Assembly (NCBI GenBank): GCA_964514105.1
Contig: CAZEPJ010000015.1
Span: 7,999-71,998 of the forward strand
Direction: 5' to 3'
DNA: 64,000 bases
Source: CAZEPJ01 sp964514105
Lineage (GTDB): Bacteria; Desulfobacterota; Desulfocorpusculales; Desulfocorpusculum
Positions 34,303 to 42,655 of this stretch are shown here, one piece after another. How positions within the stretch are numbered: position 1 is the first letter of the stretch; the number at the start of each line of letters is the position of its first letter. The translations under genes and the position numbers were made by a program. The notes beneath the pieces were generated by a model. It did not search any database, was not told the DNA's origin, and saw only the letters and a program-made list of their open reading frames with translations.

Positions 34303-34346
34303 GGCGGGCCGCGGGAGGATCTCCCGGCCCGCCTTTCTTTTTTTTT
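34303..34346 (+). terminator. Strong intrinsic terminator T2, in tandem with T1
   Basis: GGCGGGCC (34303-34310) pairs with GGCCCGCC (34326-34333), with an inner GGGAG/CTCCC stem and a 3-base loop, followed by TTTCTTTTTTTTT (34334-34346). It lies only seven bases after the U tract of T1 and 90 bases before the acyl-CoA dehydrogenase ATG, in the same orientation as that gene. Confidence 0.82.
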
Positions 34347-34436
34347 GGGGGGGGGCAGCGGGGCAGGGATGGTCCTGCCGGCGGGCCTGGGTGCGTGGTT
34401 TTCACAAATGGGGCGAGACGCCCCGAAGGCATGGGC

Positions 34437-35594
34437 ATGGATCTGGAACTGGACATGAAGCACCGCATTGTGCAGCGGGCCGCCCGGTCCCTGGCGGAGG
34501 CGGAGTTGGGCCCCGTGGCCGCGGGAATCGACCGCGACGGCCGGTTTCCCCGGGATGCGGTCGAGCGCATGCGAGATCTGGGCTATTTCGGCCTGCAGAT
34601 CCCCCGCTCCTGGGGAGGCGCGGGGCTGGACGGCCTGGGCTATGCCCTGGTCATCGAGGAGCTGTCCCGGGTGAGCGCCGCCGTGGGCCTGACCATCGCC
34701 GTCCACAACGGCGTGGCGGCCCTGCCCCTGTGGCGCTTCGGCACCGACCGGCAGCGGGAGCGTTTCCTGCGCCCGCTGGCCCGGGGGGATCAGATCGGCG
34801 CCTTCTGCCTCACGGAACCCAATGCGGGCTCCGACGCCTCGGCCGTGGAGAGCGCGGCCGAGGCGTCCGGCGACGACCTGGTCCTCAACGGCAGCAAGAT
34901 ATTCGTGACCAACGGCGCCGTGGCGGGCATCGCCCTGGTCTTCGCCCGCACGCGGATCACGGGGGCCTCCCGGGAGTTGAGCGTCATCATCGTGGAGACC
35001 GACCGGCCGGGATGCAGCCGAGGGCCGGTGGAGGCGTTGTGCGGGATGCGGGGAAACCCCGTCTGCTCACTGGTCTTCAACGACTGCCGGGTGCCCCGGG
35101 AGAACCTCCTGGGAGGACCGGGCGAGGGGCTTCGCATCGCCCTGGCCAGCCTGGACGGCGGCCGTATAGGCATCGCCGCGCAGGCCCTGGGCATTGCCCA
35201 GGCCAGTCTGGATGCCTCGGTTCGGTACGCCCGGGAACGGGTGCAGTTCGGACGCGCCATCGGGGAATTTCAGGCCATCCAGTCCAAGATCGCGGAGATG
35301 GCCGTGGAGCTGGAGGCTGCCCGACTGCTCACGCACCGGGCGGCCTGCACCATGGATGCCGGCGGTCGGGCGACCCTGCCCTCGGCCATGGCCAAACTCC
35401 TGGCCAGCGCCGTGGCGGTTCGCGCCGCCCTGGAGGCCGTGCAGATCCACGGCGGATACGGCTGCAGCCAGGCGTACCCCGTGGAGCGCTATCTCCGGGA
35501 CGCCAAGGTCACCGAGATCTACGAGGGGACCTCCGAGATCCAGCGCATGGTCATCGCGAGGGAACTCCTTGCCCCGGGCAGGAGGTCGGCGTGA
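34437..35594 (+). CDS. Acyl-CoA dehydrogenase (catalytic Glu in YEGT)
   Basis: 385 residues from ATG 34437, with GAAGG 7 bases upstream; ATG 34431 is two codons longer. FAD enzyme that oxidises acyl thioesters to enoyl thioesters. FCLTEPNAGSDASAVESAA and LNGSKIFVTNGAVAG bind FAD, and ERVQFGRAIGEFQAIQSKIA and VQIHGGYGCSQAYPVERYLR are conserved. The base is Glu-363 in IYEGTSEIQR, as in medium- and short-chain enzymes. First gene of a set with etfB, etfA, a membrane protein, a ligase and a carrier protein; the thioester may therefore be on the carrier protein rather than CoA (inference). Confidence 0.92.
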   Translation: MDLELDMKHRIVQRAARSLAEAELGPVAAGIDRDGRFPRDAVERMRDLGYFGLQIPRSWGGAGLDGLGYALVIEELSRVSAAVGLTIAVHNGVAALPLWRFGTDRQRERFLRPLARGDQIGAFCLTEPNAGSDASAVESAAEASGDDLVLNGSKIFVTNGAVAGIALVFARTRITGASRELSVIIVETDRPGCSRGPVEALCGMRGNPVCSLVFNDCRVPRENLLGGPGEGLRIALASLDGGRIGIAAQALGIAQASLDASVRYARERVQFGRAIGEFQAIQSKIAEMAVELEAARLLTHRAACTMDAGGRATLPSAMAKLLASAVAVRAALEAVQIHGGYGCSQAYPVERYLRDAKVTEIYEGTSEIQRMVIARELLAPGRRSA

Positions 35595-36448
35595 GGATCA
35601 TCGTCTGCATCAAGCAGGTGCCGGTTGAGGCCGGCCTTCGGTTGGAGGAGGGTCGCTGGACGTTGCTTCGACAGGGGGTGGCCAGTCGCGTGAACCATCA
35701 CGACCTGCAGGCCCTGGAGACGGCGCTGATCCTCCGAAATGCCCACGGGGGGGAGGTCGTGGTCCTGACCATGGGACCTCCCCAGGCGGAGGAGGCCCTC
35801 CGGGAGGCCCTGGCCATGGGGGCCGATCGAGCCGTGCTTCTCACAGACCCGGCCTTTTCTGGGGCCGACACACTGGCCACGACGGCCGTGCTGGGTCGGG
35901 CGGTCCGCAAGCTGGGCCCGCCCCTGGACCTCATCCTGTGCGGGGCCCGCTCCAGCGACAGCGACACTGGGCAGGTGGGTCCCCAGGTGGCCGAGGACCT
36001 GGGAATCCCCCATCTGGCCTACGTCACGGAGGTGAGGATCGAGGGGGGCCGCTGCGTGGTGCGGCGACATCTCGACGGGCAGGTGGAGACCCTTGGGGTG
36101 GCGATGCCGGCCCTGCTCACCGTGCTCCGTGCCCCGGGGCGGCCCCGGCTCATCCCTCTGGGGGGAATCGAACGGGCCTTCGAGGGCGACGGCCTCATGC
36201 GCTGGGGGCTGAGCCAGCTGGGCCTGGACCGGACGCAGGTGGGACTGAGCGGCTCGGCGACCCGGGTGCGCTCCATCCGGGAGCCGCAGGCCTGGCGCCA
36301 CGTTCGACGGCTGGAGGGGACGCCGCAGGAGGCTGTGGAGGCCATCCTGAAGGCCCTGAAGGATCACCACATCCTGGCACAGGGGCCCGCGAGGAATATG
36401 GCCCGAGGACGTGTGGAGGACGACACGGACACCGGGGCCTGCGCGTGA
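35591..36448 (+). CDS. etfB: Electron transfer flavoprotein subunit beta
   Basis: 285 residues from GTG 35591, overlapping the dehydrogenase stop by 4 bases (GTGA), with GGAGGT 4 bases upstream. RIIVCIKQVPVEAG opens the protein, and NHHDLQALETALILR, VVLTMGPPQAEEALREALAM, GADRAVLLTD and ARSSDSDTGQVGPQVAEDLG are the usual AMP/FAD-interface motifs. Takes electrons from the adjacent dehydrogenase and, with EtfA, passes them on towards the quinone pool or another acceptor. The dehydrogenase-etfBA order indicates a dedicated redox set. Confidence 0.93.
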   Translation: MRIIVCIKQVPVEAGLRLEEGRWTLLRQGVASRVNHHDLQALETALILRNAHGGEVVVLTMGPPQAEEALREALAMGADRAVLLTDPAFSGADTLATTAVLGRAVRKLGPPLDLILCGARSSDSDTGQVGPQVAEDLGIPHLAYVTEVRIEGGRCVVRRHLDGQVETLGVAMPALLTVLRAPGRPRLIPLGGIERAFEGDGLMRWGLSQLGLDRTQVGLSGSATRVRSIREPQAWRHVRRLEGTPQEAVEAILKALKDHHILAQGPARNMARGRVEDDTDTGACA

Positions 36449-36476
36449 GGCCCGAGACGGGGGGGGGAGGCATGCC

Positions 36477-37475
36477 ATGGAGACGCGGGGAGGTGAGGTC
36501 TGGGTGTTCGGCGATTACCGCGATTGCCGCAGGAACCGGGTGACCCTGGAGCTCATCGCCAAGGGACGAGATCTGGCCCGGGACCTCGGGACCCGGTGCA
36601 GCGTCGTGATCCTCGGGCAGGACGTGGGTCCGCATGTCCAGGAGTACATCGCTTGCGGGGCCCAGGCGATCTACGTGATGGAGGCCCCCCACCTGGCTCA
36701 CTTCCGGGCCGCGGCTTGCGCCCGGGCCCTTTGCGCCATGGTCACCCGATTCAATCCGGACATCCTGCTCATCGGAGGGACCGATTTCGGACGGGAGCTC
36801 GCCCCCCGGGTGGCCCGACGCCTGGGCACGGGGCTCAGCGCCGACTGCGTGGCCTTGGACATCGATCCCCGCGAACGCATCCTCGTCCAGACCACCCCCG
36901 CGTTCGGGGGGACCCTCCTGGCGGAGGTCGTCACCCCTCAGCGGCGTCCCCAGATGGCCACGGTGAGGCCCGGGACGTTCAGGCAGCGAGCCTACGATCC
37001 CCGGGCCTCCGCCCCGGTGATCCGCGTGGAGCCCGTGGACCCCGACGGGGATCCCGCGGTGGACCTGCTCTCGGTGGAGCCGGAGCAGGACCAGGGGGCG
37101 GATCTCGAGACGGCCTCTGTGGTGGTGGCGGGCGGACAGGGCATGGGGAGCGCCCATGGATTCCAGGACCTGTACCGCCTGTCGGCCCTCCTGGGAGGCC
37201 AGGTGGGGGGCACCCGCCCTGCCGTGATCCGGGGCTGGGTGCCCGAGGAGCGCATGATCGGCCAGACGGGCCGCCGCGTGCGTCCAAGGATCCTGATCAC
37301 GTGCGGGACCTCGGGGGCCCTCCAGTATGCCGTCTCCCTGCGGGACGCGCAGTTCGTCATCGCCATCAACAAGGACCCCGACGCCCCCATATTCCGCAGT
37401 GCGGATCTGGGGATCGTGGGAGATGTGCACCAGATCCTGCCCCGCCTGATTCAGGCGCTGGAGGCAGGGGCCTGA
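36477..37475 (+). CDS. etfA: Electron transfer flavoprotein subunit alpha
   Basis: 332 residues from ATG 36477, 28 bases after etfB. The C-terminal FAD domain is intact: VVVAGGQGMGSAHGFQDLYR, VIRGWVPEERMIGQTGRRVR, LITCGTSGALQYAVSLRDAQ and VIAINKDPDAPIFRSADLGI with VGDVHQILP. The N-terminal domain has GGTDFGRELAPRVARRLGTG. No extra ferredoxin domain is present, so a bifurcating electron-confurcation type with an added cluster is not indicated. Confidence 0.93.
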   Translation: METRGGEVWVFGDYRDCRRNRVTLELIAKGRDLARDLGTRCSVVILGQDVGPHVQEYIACGAQAIYVMEAPHLAHFRAAACARALCAMVTRFNPDILLIGGTDFGRELAPRVARRLGTGLSADCVALDIDPRERILVQTTPAFGGTLLAEVVTPQRRPQMATVRPGTFRQRAYDPRASAPVIRVEPVDPDGDPAVDLLSVEPEQDQGADLETASVVVAGGQGMGSAHGFQDLYRLSALLGGQVGGTRPAVIRGWVPEERMIGQTGRRVRPRILITCGTSGALQYAVSLRDAQFVIAINKDPDAPIFRSADLGIVGDVHQILPRLIQALEAGA

Positions 37476-37638
37476 CACCCATCGCCCCACGCTGTTCGTG
37501 CCCGGCCGCGCGTGATTCCCGGCCGGCGCTTGGTGTCCGCCGAGGCCCCGCCCTCCAACCCCGTCCCCCCATCCCCGCTGCCTTCCCCCTCCCCTCTTTT
37601 CTCTCCCGCGGCGCCGGTTTTGGGTGTAGTGTACAGCC

Positions 37639-39048
37639 ATGTCTCCAATCCTCCAACAGGGGCGCGGTGGCGTACTTCGCCGGCTGATCCAGTTCCATGA
37701 GAATCCCCGGGCTGTCCGGGGGTGGATCCGGCTGGCCGGACCGCTCCTGCGATGGTCCACTCCGACCAGGCGCCGGGGCCTTCTCGTCGCGGGGTCCGCC
37801 TGGGTGGCCCTGGGCGCCCTTCGCGACGCACTGCGGGGGACGGACAAGGGCGGCACGTGGACCGATGCCCTGCCGGTCCTCCTGGGACAGGTCCTCCTGG
37901 TGGCCGTGCTCCTGGGGTTGGTGTGGCTTTGCTACCGGGCCGCCTCGAGCTTCGCGGCCCTCCCGCCCTGGGCCCGGCGCAATCCCCAGATCTCCCTCCA
38001 CGCTCTGTTCTGGATCACCCTGGCCGCGCTCTGGATCATCTCCCCCGAGGCCGGGATCGGCCAGATCGTGCTCGTGGGGCTGGTGGTGGCCATGCCCTTC
38101 TTTCTGTGGCGGATGGGGTACCTGCTCCTGTCCGGCCAGCGGGGCAGGGCCGCCGGCACCCGGTTCCGGGACCATCTCCTCTATTTCTGGCCCCTGTACG
38201 GAGGGTCCAACACCCCGTACGGCAAGGGGCTGGATTACCTCTCCAGCCACGAAGCCAAGGACGAGGAGGCCCTTGCCGTGGCCCAACTTGCGGGCTTCCG
38301 GCTGCTCCTGCTGGCCGGTCTCTGGCACCTGTGCCGGATCCTCATGAACGGGCTGGTCTTCGGCGTGGACAACGCGGCGCGACAGGCCGCGGGAGGATTC
38401 TGCCTGGGCGTGCCCCGGCTGGGCCTCCTGTTGGAGCAACCCGAGACGGCCGGTTGGGGGATGAGCTGGGCCAGCCTATACTGCGATCTGGTCATCGACG
38501 TGCTCAACCGCGCGACCAAGGGCCATCTGATCATCGGGGTTCTGCGCCTCTTCGGCTTCTACGTGTTCCGAAACACCTACAAGCCCCTGCTGGCCCCCAC
38601 CGTGGTGGAGTTCTGGAACCGATACTACTACTACTTCAAGGAGGTCATGGTGGATTTCTTCTTCTACCCGGCCTTCGCTCGATGGTTCCGCAAGCGCCGC
38701 GTCCTGAGGCTATTCGCCGCCGTGTTCATGGCGGCCTTCGTGGGCAACATGTATTACCACCTGATCCGCATGTCCGCGGAGCTGGCCCGTGCGGATTTCG
38801 AGGCCGTCTGGCTGGCCCTCCACGCCCGGCTGTTCTACTGCCTCCTGCTGGCCCTGGGGATCTTCGTGTCCATGTACCGGGATCAGCGGCGGACGGGCCC
38901 GGGGCGGACGGGCAACCGGATGCGACGCGGGGCGGCGATCTTCGGGGTTTGGACCTTCTTTGCTATAATCAACATCTGGAATCAGAAGGGGCCGGTGACC
39001 TTCCTCCCCCTGACACGGTTCTTTCTCGGACTGCTGGGCGTCGGGTGA
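37639..39048 (+). CDS. Multi-spanning MBOAT-like membrane protein
   Basis: 469 residues with about nine to eleven hydrophobic segments (for example residues 79-97, 121-134, 142-164, 222-238, 362-378). Residues 325-333, FWNRYYYYF, followed by VDFFFYPAFARWF, match the F-W-N-R-W-H...D-Y-x-x-x-P segment of MBOAT acyltransferases (DltB, AlgI). His-374 in VGNMYYHLIR could be the catalytic His. Similarity is distant and the first motif His is replaced by Tyr, so acyltransferase activity is inferred. It is followed 22 bases later by an AMP ligase and then a carrier protein, a DltB-DltA-DltC-like trio. No clear ribosome-binding site precedes ATG 37639. Confidence 0.6.
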   Translation: MSPILQQGRGGVLRRLIQFHENPRAVRGWIRLAGPLLRWSTPTRRRGLLVAGSAWVALGALRDALRGTDKGGTWTDALPVLLGQVLLVAVLLGLVWLCYRAASSFAALPPWARRNPQISLHALFWITLAALWIISPEAGIGQIVLVGLVVAMPFFLWRMGYLLLSGQRGRAAGTRFRDHLLYFWPLYGGSNTPYGKGLDYLSSHEAKDEEALAVAQLAGFRLLLLAGLWHLCRILMNGLVFGVDNAARQAAGGFCLGVPRLGLLLEQPETAGWGMSWASLYCDLVIDVLNRATKGHLIIGVLRLFGFYVFRNTYKPLLAPTVVEFWNRYYYYFKEVMVDFFFYPAFARWFRKRRVLRLFAAVFMAAFVGNMYYHLIRMSAELARADFEAVWLALHARLFYCLLLALGIFVSMYRDQRRTGPGRTGNRMRRGAAIFGVWTFFAIINIWNQKGPVTFLPLTRFFLGLLGVG

Positions 39049-39070
39049 ACGAGACCCGGAGAGGGCGAAG

Positions 39071-40591
39071 ATGCTGCTTGAGCTGGGGACTGGAGACCTC
39101 GTGGAGCCGGTGAGCGGCCGGCGCTGGGACCGGGCGGAGATCGACCGGCAGGTGCTCCGCCGCATTGCCCGTCTGCAGGAACAGGGGATGGCGCCGGGGG
39201 ACCGCGTCTTCCTGGCCTTCGGAAACCGCCTGGAGTTCTTCGCCGAACTCCTGGCCGTCTGGCGCGCGGGCGGCTGCGCCGTCCCCATCGACAACCGGCT
39301 CACCGCCTTCGAGGTGGAGAACCTGGCCAGGGCCGCCACCCCCCGCGCGGCCGTCGTGGACGAGGCCACGCCCCCTGCCGTCGCACAGGCGCTCTGCGGT
39401 TCGGGTGTCGATGTGCGCCTCACCGAGGAGACCGGCACCCGAGAGGCCCGGGGCCATGGAATCCGGCTGGAGGCAGACGCCCTCATCCTCTTCACGTCGG
39501 GCTCCACCGGAGACCCCAAGGGCGTGGTCCATACCCATCGCTCCCTGCGGGCCCGTTGGATGTCCCTCCGGGACCACCTGGGCGTGGCCGCCTTCCGCAG
39601 GACCCTGTGCATGCTGCCCACCCACTTCGGACACGGCCTGATCTGCAACAGCCTCTTCCCGTGGCTGTGCGGGCAGGATCTGTACATCACCCCGCCGTTT
39701 CGGCCCGAGCTCGTGATGCGCCTCGGGGCGCTCCTGGACGACCATGGCATCACCTTCATGTCGTCGGTGCCGGCCATGTGGCGCCTCGCCCTCAAGCTGG
39801 CCCGCCCCCCCGGAGGCAATACCCTCCAGCGGGTGCACTGCGGCTCGGCCCCCCTCTCGGCCCACATGTGGGACGACATCCGCCGCTGGAGCCGAACCCC
39901 CAACGTGTGCAACGCGTACGGCATCACGGAGACCGGCAGCTGGGTGGCCGGCTTGGCCCGGGCCGACGTGCCGGCCCAGGACGGCCTCATCGGCGAGGGG
40001 TGGGGCGCCGTTGTCCGGGTGTTGCGGACCAGCGACGCCTCGCGGCCCCCGGACCCCGAGGCGGCCTGCGTCCCGGGGGAGTCCGGTTTCGTATGGCTCA
40101 ACACCCCGACCCTGATGAAGGGCTATTTCCGACGCGACGATCTGACCGAACGGGCTGTGGTGGACGGATGGTTCTTCACCGGGGACATGGGGTACCTGGA
40201 TGACGCCGGCCGTCTGGTCCTGCTGGGACGGGAGCGCGACGAGATCAACAAGGGGGGGATGAAGATCTTCCCCTCGGACGTGGACGCCGTGGTCGAGCGC
40301 TTCGAGGGGGCGACGGACGTTTGCACATTCGCCCTGGACGATCCTGTCTACGGCCAGAACGTGGGCATGGCCGTGGTGCTGGCCGCCCCCGGCGGCGAGG
40401 CCGTCCGGGCCCTGCACGCCTGGATGCGGGCCCACCTGGCCGAGGCCAAGATGCCCGTGCGCTGGTGGCTCATCGACGACATCCCCCGGACGTCCCGGGG
40501 CAAGGTGAACCGGGAGGCGGTCAAGGCCGCGTGCGTGGACCGGCCGCACCTGGACCTGCCGGGCATCCTGGGCAGAAGGGCCGAGCCATGA
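39071..40591 (+). CDS. AMP-forming acyl (or aminoacyl) ligase, carrier-protein loading
   Basis: 506 residues, ANL superfamily. P-loop ILFTSGSTGDPKG (139-151), CNAYGITETGSW (A5-like), DGWFFTGDMGYLD (A7), GRERDEINKGGMKIFPSDVD (A8), and the A10 lysine (Lys-478) in RTSRGKVNREAVK. The protein lacks a condensation or carrier domain of its own, and the next gene, which overlaps by 4 bases, is a free carrier protein. It probably adenylates an acid and moves it to that carrier. The acid cannot be read from sequence. GGAGAGGG lies upstream of ATG 39071. Confidence 0.85.
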   Translation: MLLELGTGDLVEPVSGRRWDRAEIDRQVLRRIARLQEQGMAPGDRVFLAFGNRLEFFAELLAVWRAGGCAVPIDNRLTAFEVENLARAATPRAAVVDEATPPAVAQALCGSGVDVRLTEETGTREARGHGIRLEADALILFTSGSTGDPKGVVHTHRSLRARWMSLRDHLGVAAFRRTLCMLPTHFGHGLICNSLFPWLCGQDLYITPPFRPELVMRLGALLDDHGITFMSSVPAMWRLALKLARPPGGNTLQRVHCGSAPLSAHMWDDIRRWSRTPNVCNAYGITETGSWVAGLARADVPAQDGLIGEGWGAVVRVLRTSDASRPPDPEAACVPGESGFVWLNTPTLMKGYFRRDDLTERAVVDGWFFTGDMGYLDDAGRLVLLGRERDEINKGGMKIFPSDVDAVVERFEGATDVCTFALDDPVYGQNVGMAVVLAAPGGEAVRALHAWMRAHLAEAKMPVRWWLIDDIPRTSRGKVNREAVKAACVDRPHLDLPGILGRRAEP

Positions 40592-40857
40592 GCGGGGAGC
40601 GGGCCCGGCGCCGGGATGGCCTCGTCCAGTTCCTCCGCGGGATCCAGAAGGCAGGCCTCCCCGTGGAGGCCCTGGGCGACGACGACGGATTGGTGGCCTC
40701 GGGCATCATCGATTCCCTGGCCCTTCTGGAAATCGTCACGTACCTGGAGGAGACCTACGGCCTGGACTTCGCGGCCAGGGGCATCGATCCTGAGGAGCTG
40801 AGCGCCATCGGGCGGATCCTGGACCTCATCGACCGCCAGCGGCCAGCCCCGGCCTGA
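40588..40857 (+). CDS. Acyl carrier protein
   Basis: 89 residues, ATG 40588 overlapping the ligase stop (ATGA). Ser-43 in SGIIDSLALLEIVTYLEETY is the phosphopantetheine site (DSL motif), and the acidic four-helix layout is normal. It is not beside fatty-acid synthesis genes, so it is a dedicated carrier for the ligase, as DltC is for DltA. Ends 18 bases before the convergent solute-binding protein gene; no strong terminator is visible between them. Confidence 0.9.
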   Translation: MSGERARRRDGLVQFLRGIQKAGLPVEALGDDDGLVASGIIDSLALLEIVTYLEETYGLDFAARGIDPEELSAIGRILDLIDRQRPAPA

Positions 40858-40875
40858 GCCGCATCCGCCCCCATC

Positions 40876-42402
40876 TCACTTCCTCCACCTGGCGTCCTTG
40901 AGCGACGGGATCTGGCCGGCGATCATGTCGATCTCCAGTTCCTTGGCCTTTCCCGAGAGCATCTTGTACGTGTAGAAGGGCATCCAGTATGCCTCGTCCA
41001 CGACCTTCCGCTGGACCTTGGAGTAGATGGCCGCTCGCTTGTGCGGGTCCAGCGTGGTGCGGGCTTCCTTGAGCAGGGCATCGAGCTCCGCGTCGCCGCA
41101 GTAATTCATGGCGCTCTGGGCAAACCACGACTGGAGCGTCACGTCGGCATCCAGGATGGCCGTGATCCACTCGAAGTTCCCGATCCCCGTGACCTTGCCC
41201 GAATTCCGCAGGGTGACCAACTGGCCGATATTGCCCGCGTAGTCCTTGATGTTCACCTGGATGCCCACCTTGTTCAGGTAGCCGACGGCCGCCTGATTGG
41301 GGTGGTTCTGATGGTTCACGTACTGCCAGAGGTCCACGGCAAAACCCTTCTCATATCCCGCTTCCTTGAGCAGAGCCCGCGCCCGGTCGGGATCGTACCC
41401 GTACCCCTTGACCCCGGGATCGAATCCGAACATCAGGGGATTCACCGGGGAGTCGATGACCTGTCCCAGGTCGCGCAGCACGTTCCGGACGATGGTCTCC
41501 CGGTCGATGGCGTGCCAGATGGCCCGGCGGACCCGCCTGTCCATCAGCGGGCTCTGGGAGGCGCGACCCGCGGCGTCAAACTGCCAGAAGTTCACCTCCG
41601 CCGTCGGGGTGATCACGGCGTCCACGTTCTTGGCCTTCCTGATGACCTCGAGCATGTCCCCGGGCAACCCCAATGTGAAGTGGATGCCGCCGCTGACCAG
41701 TTCAGCGACCCGGGTCGATGGCTCGGGGATGGTGCGGATCTTGATCGTCTGGATGGCCGCCCCGTCCTTCTTCCAGTAGCCGGGATCGCGCGAGACGACG
41801 AGTTCCGACCCACGGTCCCACTTGACCAGCCTGTACGGTCCCGATCCCATGGGGTTCTCGGCCAGGTGATCGAACCCCTTCTCCTTGGTGGAGATCGGGT
41901 CGTAGATGAACATGTTGTACAGGCGCTCCAGCGCCAGGGGATAGGGGCCGCTGGTGTGGATGCGGAACGTCAGGTCGTCCAGGACCTCCACCTTCTTGAC
42001 CCAGTTGAAATGGGTCGTGCGCGTGGACTTGCGCTGGGGATCCAGGATGGCGTCCTCGATGGTGAACCGCACGCTCTCGGCGTTCAGGGGGTTGCCGTTG
42101 TGGAACTTGATGCCAGGCCGCAGCTTGAACTCCCAGGTGGTATCGTCGATCAGGGACCAGGAATGGGCGGCGTGGGGGACGATCTTGTTGGTCTTGGGAT
42201 CCAGCTCCACCAGCGTGTCCCACATGAGAAACCCGATGATCCACGACATGCTGCCGGTGGTCTTGTAGTGGTCGAAGGTGGGGATCTTGTCCTCGTGCCC
42301 CATGACCAAGGTGTCGCCCGCCGCCCAGGCCCCCGCCCCGGGGGCAACGACCCCCATGGCCGCGACCAGGGCCATGCCCACCAGCCACTTGGCTTCTCTC
42401 AT
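40876..42402 (-). CDS. ABC transporter solute-binding protein, family 5 (peptide type)
   Basis: 508 residues from ATG 42402 with GGAGGAGGGTG upstream. Signal peptide: MREAKWLVGMALVAAMGVVA, cleaved around AWAAG. Family-5 landmarks are HAAHSWSLIDDTTWEFKLRP, GIKFHNGNPLNAESVRFTIE, GSGPYRLVKWDRGSELV and RRAIWHAIDRETIVRNVL. Such proteins bind oligopeptides, nickel or other small molecules in the periplasm. No permease or ATPase gene is nearby, so it is an orphan or serves a transporter encoded elsewhere. Confidence 0.88.
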   Translation of the reverse strand: MREAKWLVGMALVAAMGVVAPGAGAWAAGDTLVMGHEDKIPTFDHYKTTGSMSWIIGFLMWDTLVELDPKTNKIVPHAAHSWSLIDDTTWEFKLRPGIKFHNGNPLNAESVRFTIEDAILDPQRKSTRTTHFNWVKKVEVLDDLTFRIHTSGPYPLALERLYNMFIYDPISTKEKGFDHLAENPMGSGPYRLVKWDRGSELVVSRDPGYWKKDGAAIQTIKIRTIPEPSTRVAELVSGGIHFTLGLPGDMLEVIRKAKNVDAVITPTAEVNFWQFDAAGRASQSPLMDRRVRRAIWHAIDRETIVRNVLRDLGQVIDSPVNPLMFGFDPGVKGYGYDPDRARALLKEAGYEKGFAVDLWQYVNHQNHPNQAAVGYLNKVGIQVNIKDYAGNIGQLVTLRNSGKVTGIGNFEWITAILDADVTLQSWFAQSAMNYCGDAELDALLKEARTTLDPHKRAAIYSKVQRKVVDEAYWMPFYTYKMLSGKAKELEIDMIAGQIPSLKDARWRK

Positions 42403-42501
42403 CTTCTCACCCTCCTCCACGTGAGTCTTCCACGGCCCTGCTGCATCGAGCCGGGCCTTTCCCGCACGCCACCTTCCGCCCCCCCCCGGGGGACAGTGGA
42501 G

Positions 42502-42530
42502 ACCTTAGTCGAGGCACCGGATGAAGTCAA
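42502..42530 (-). promoter_or_regulatory. Promoter of the solute-binding protein gene
   Basis: Minus strand: -35 TTGACT (42525-42530), 17-base spacer, -10 TAAGGT (42502-42507). About 90 bases of leader to ATG 42402. Confidence 0.55.
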
Positions 42531-42574
42531 CCCTGCAGGAGGCTTCTTCATGCCCCCCGGCGCCCCCCAAGCCG

Positions 42575-42602
42575 TTGACAACGCGGGCCCTTCCGCTATA
42601 CG
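42575..42602 (+). promoter_or_regulatory. Promoter of the second acyl-CoA dehydrogenase gene
   Basis: Perfect -35 TTGACA (42575-42580), 16-base spacer, -10 TATACG (42597-42602). Start near 42609, about 47 bases before ATG 42656. Confidence 0.6.
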
Positions 42603-42655
42603 GTGCCCACGCGATGATTCTACGACCACGGCGGGACGCCCGAAAGGAGGGGCCT

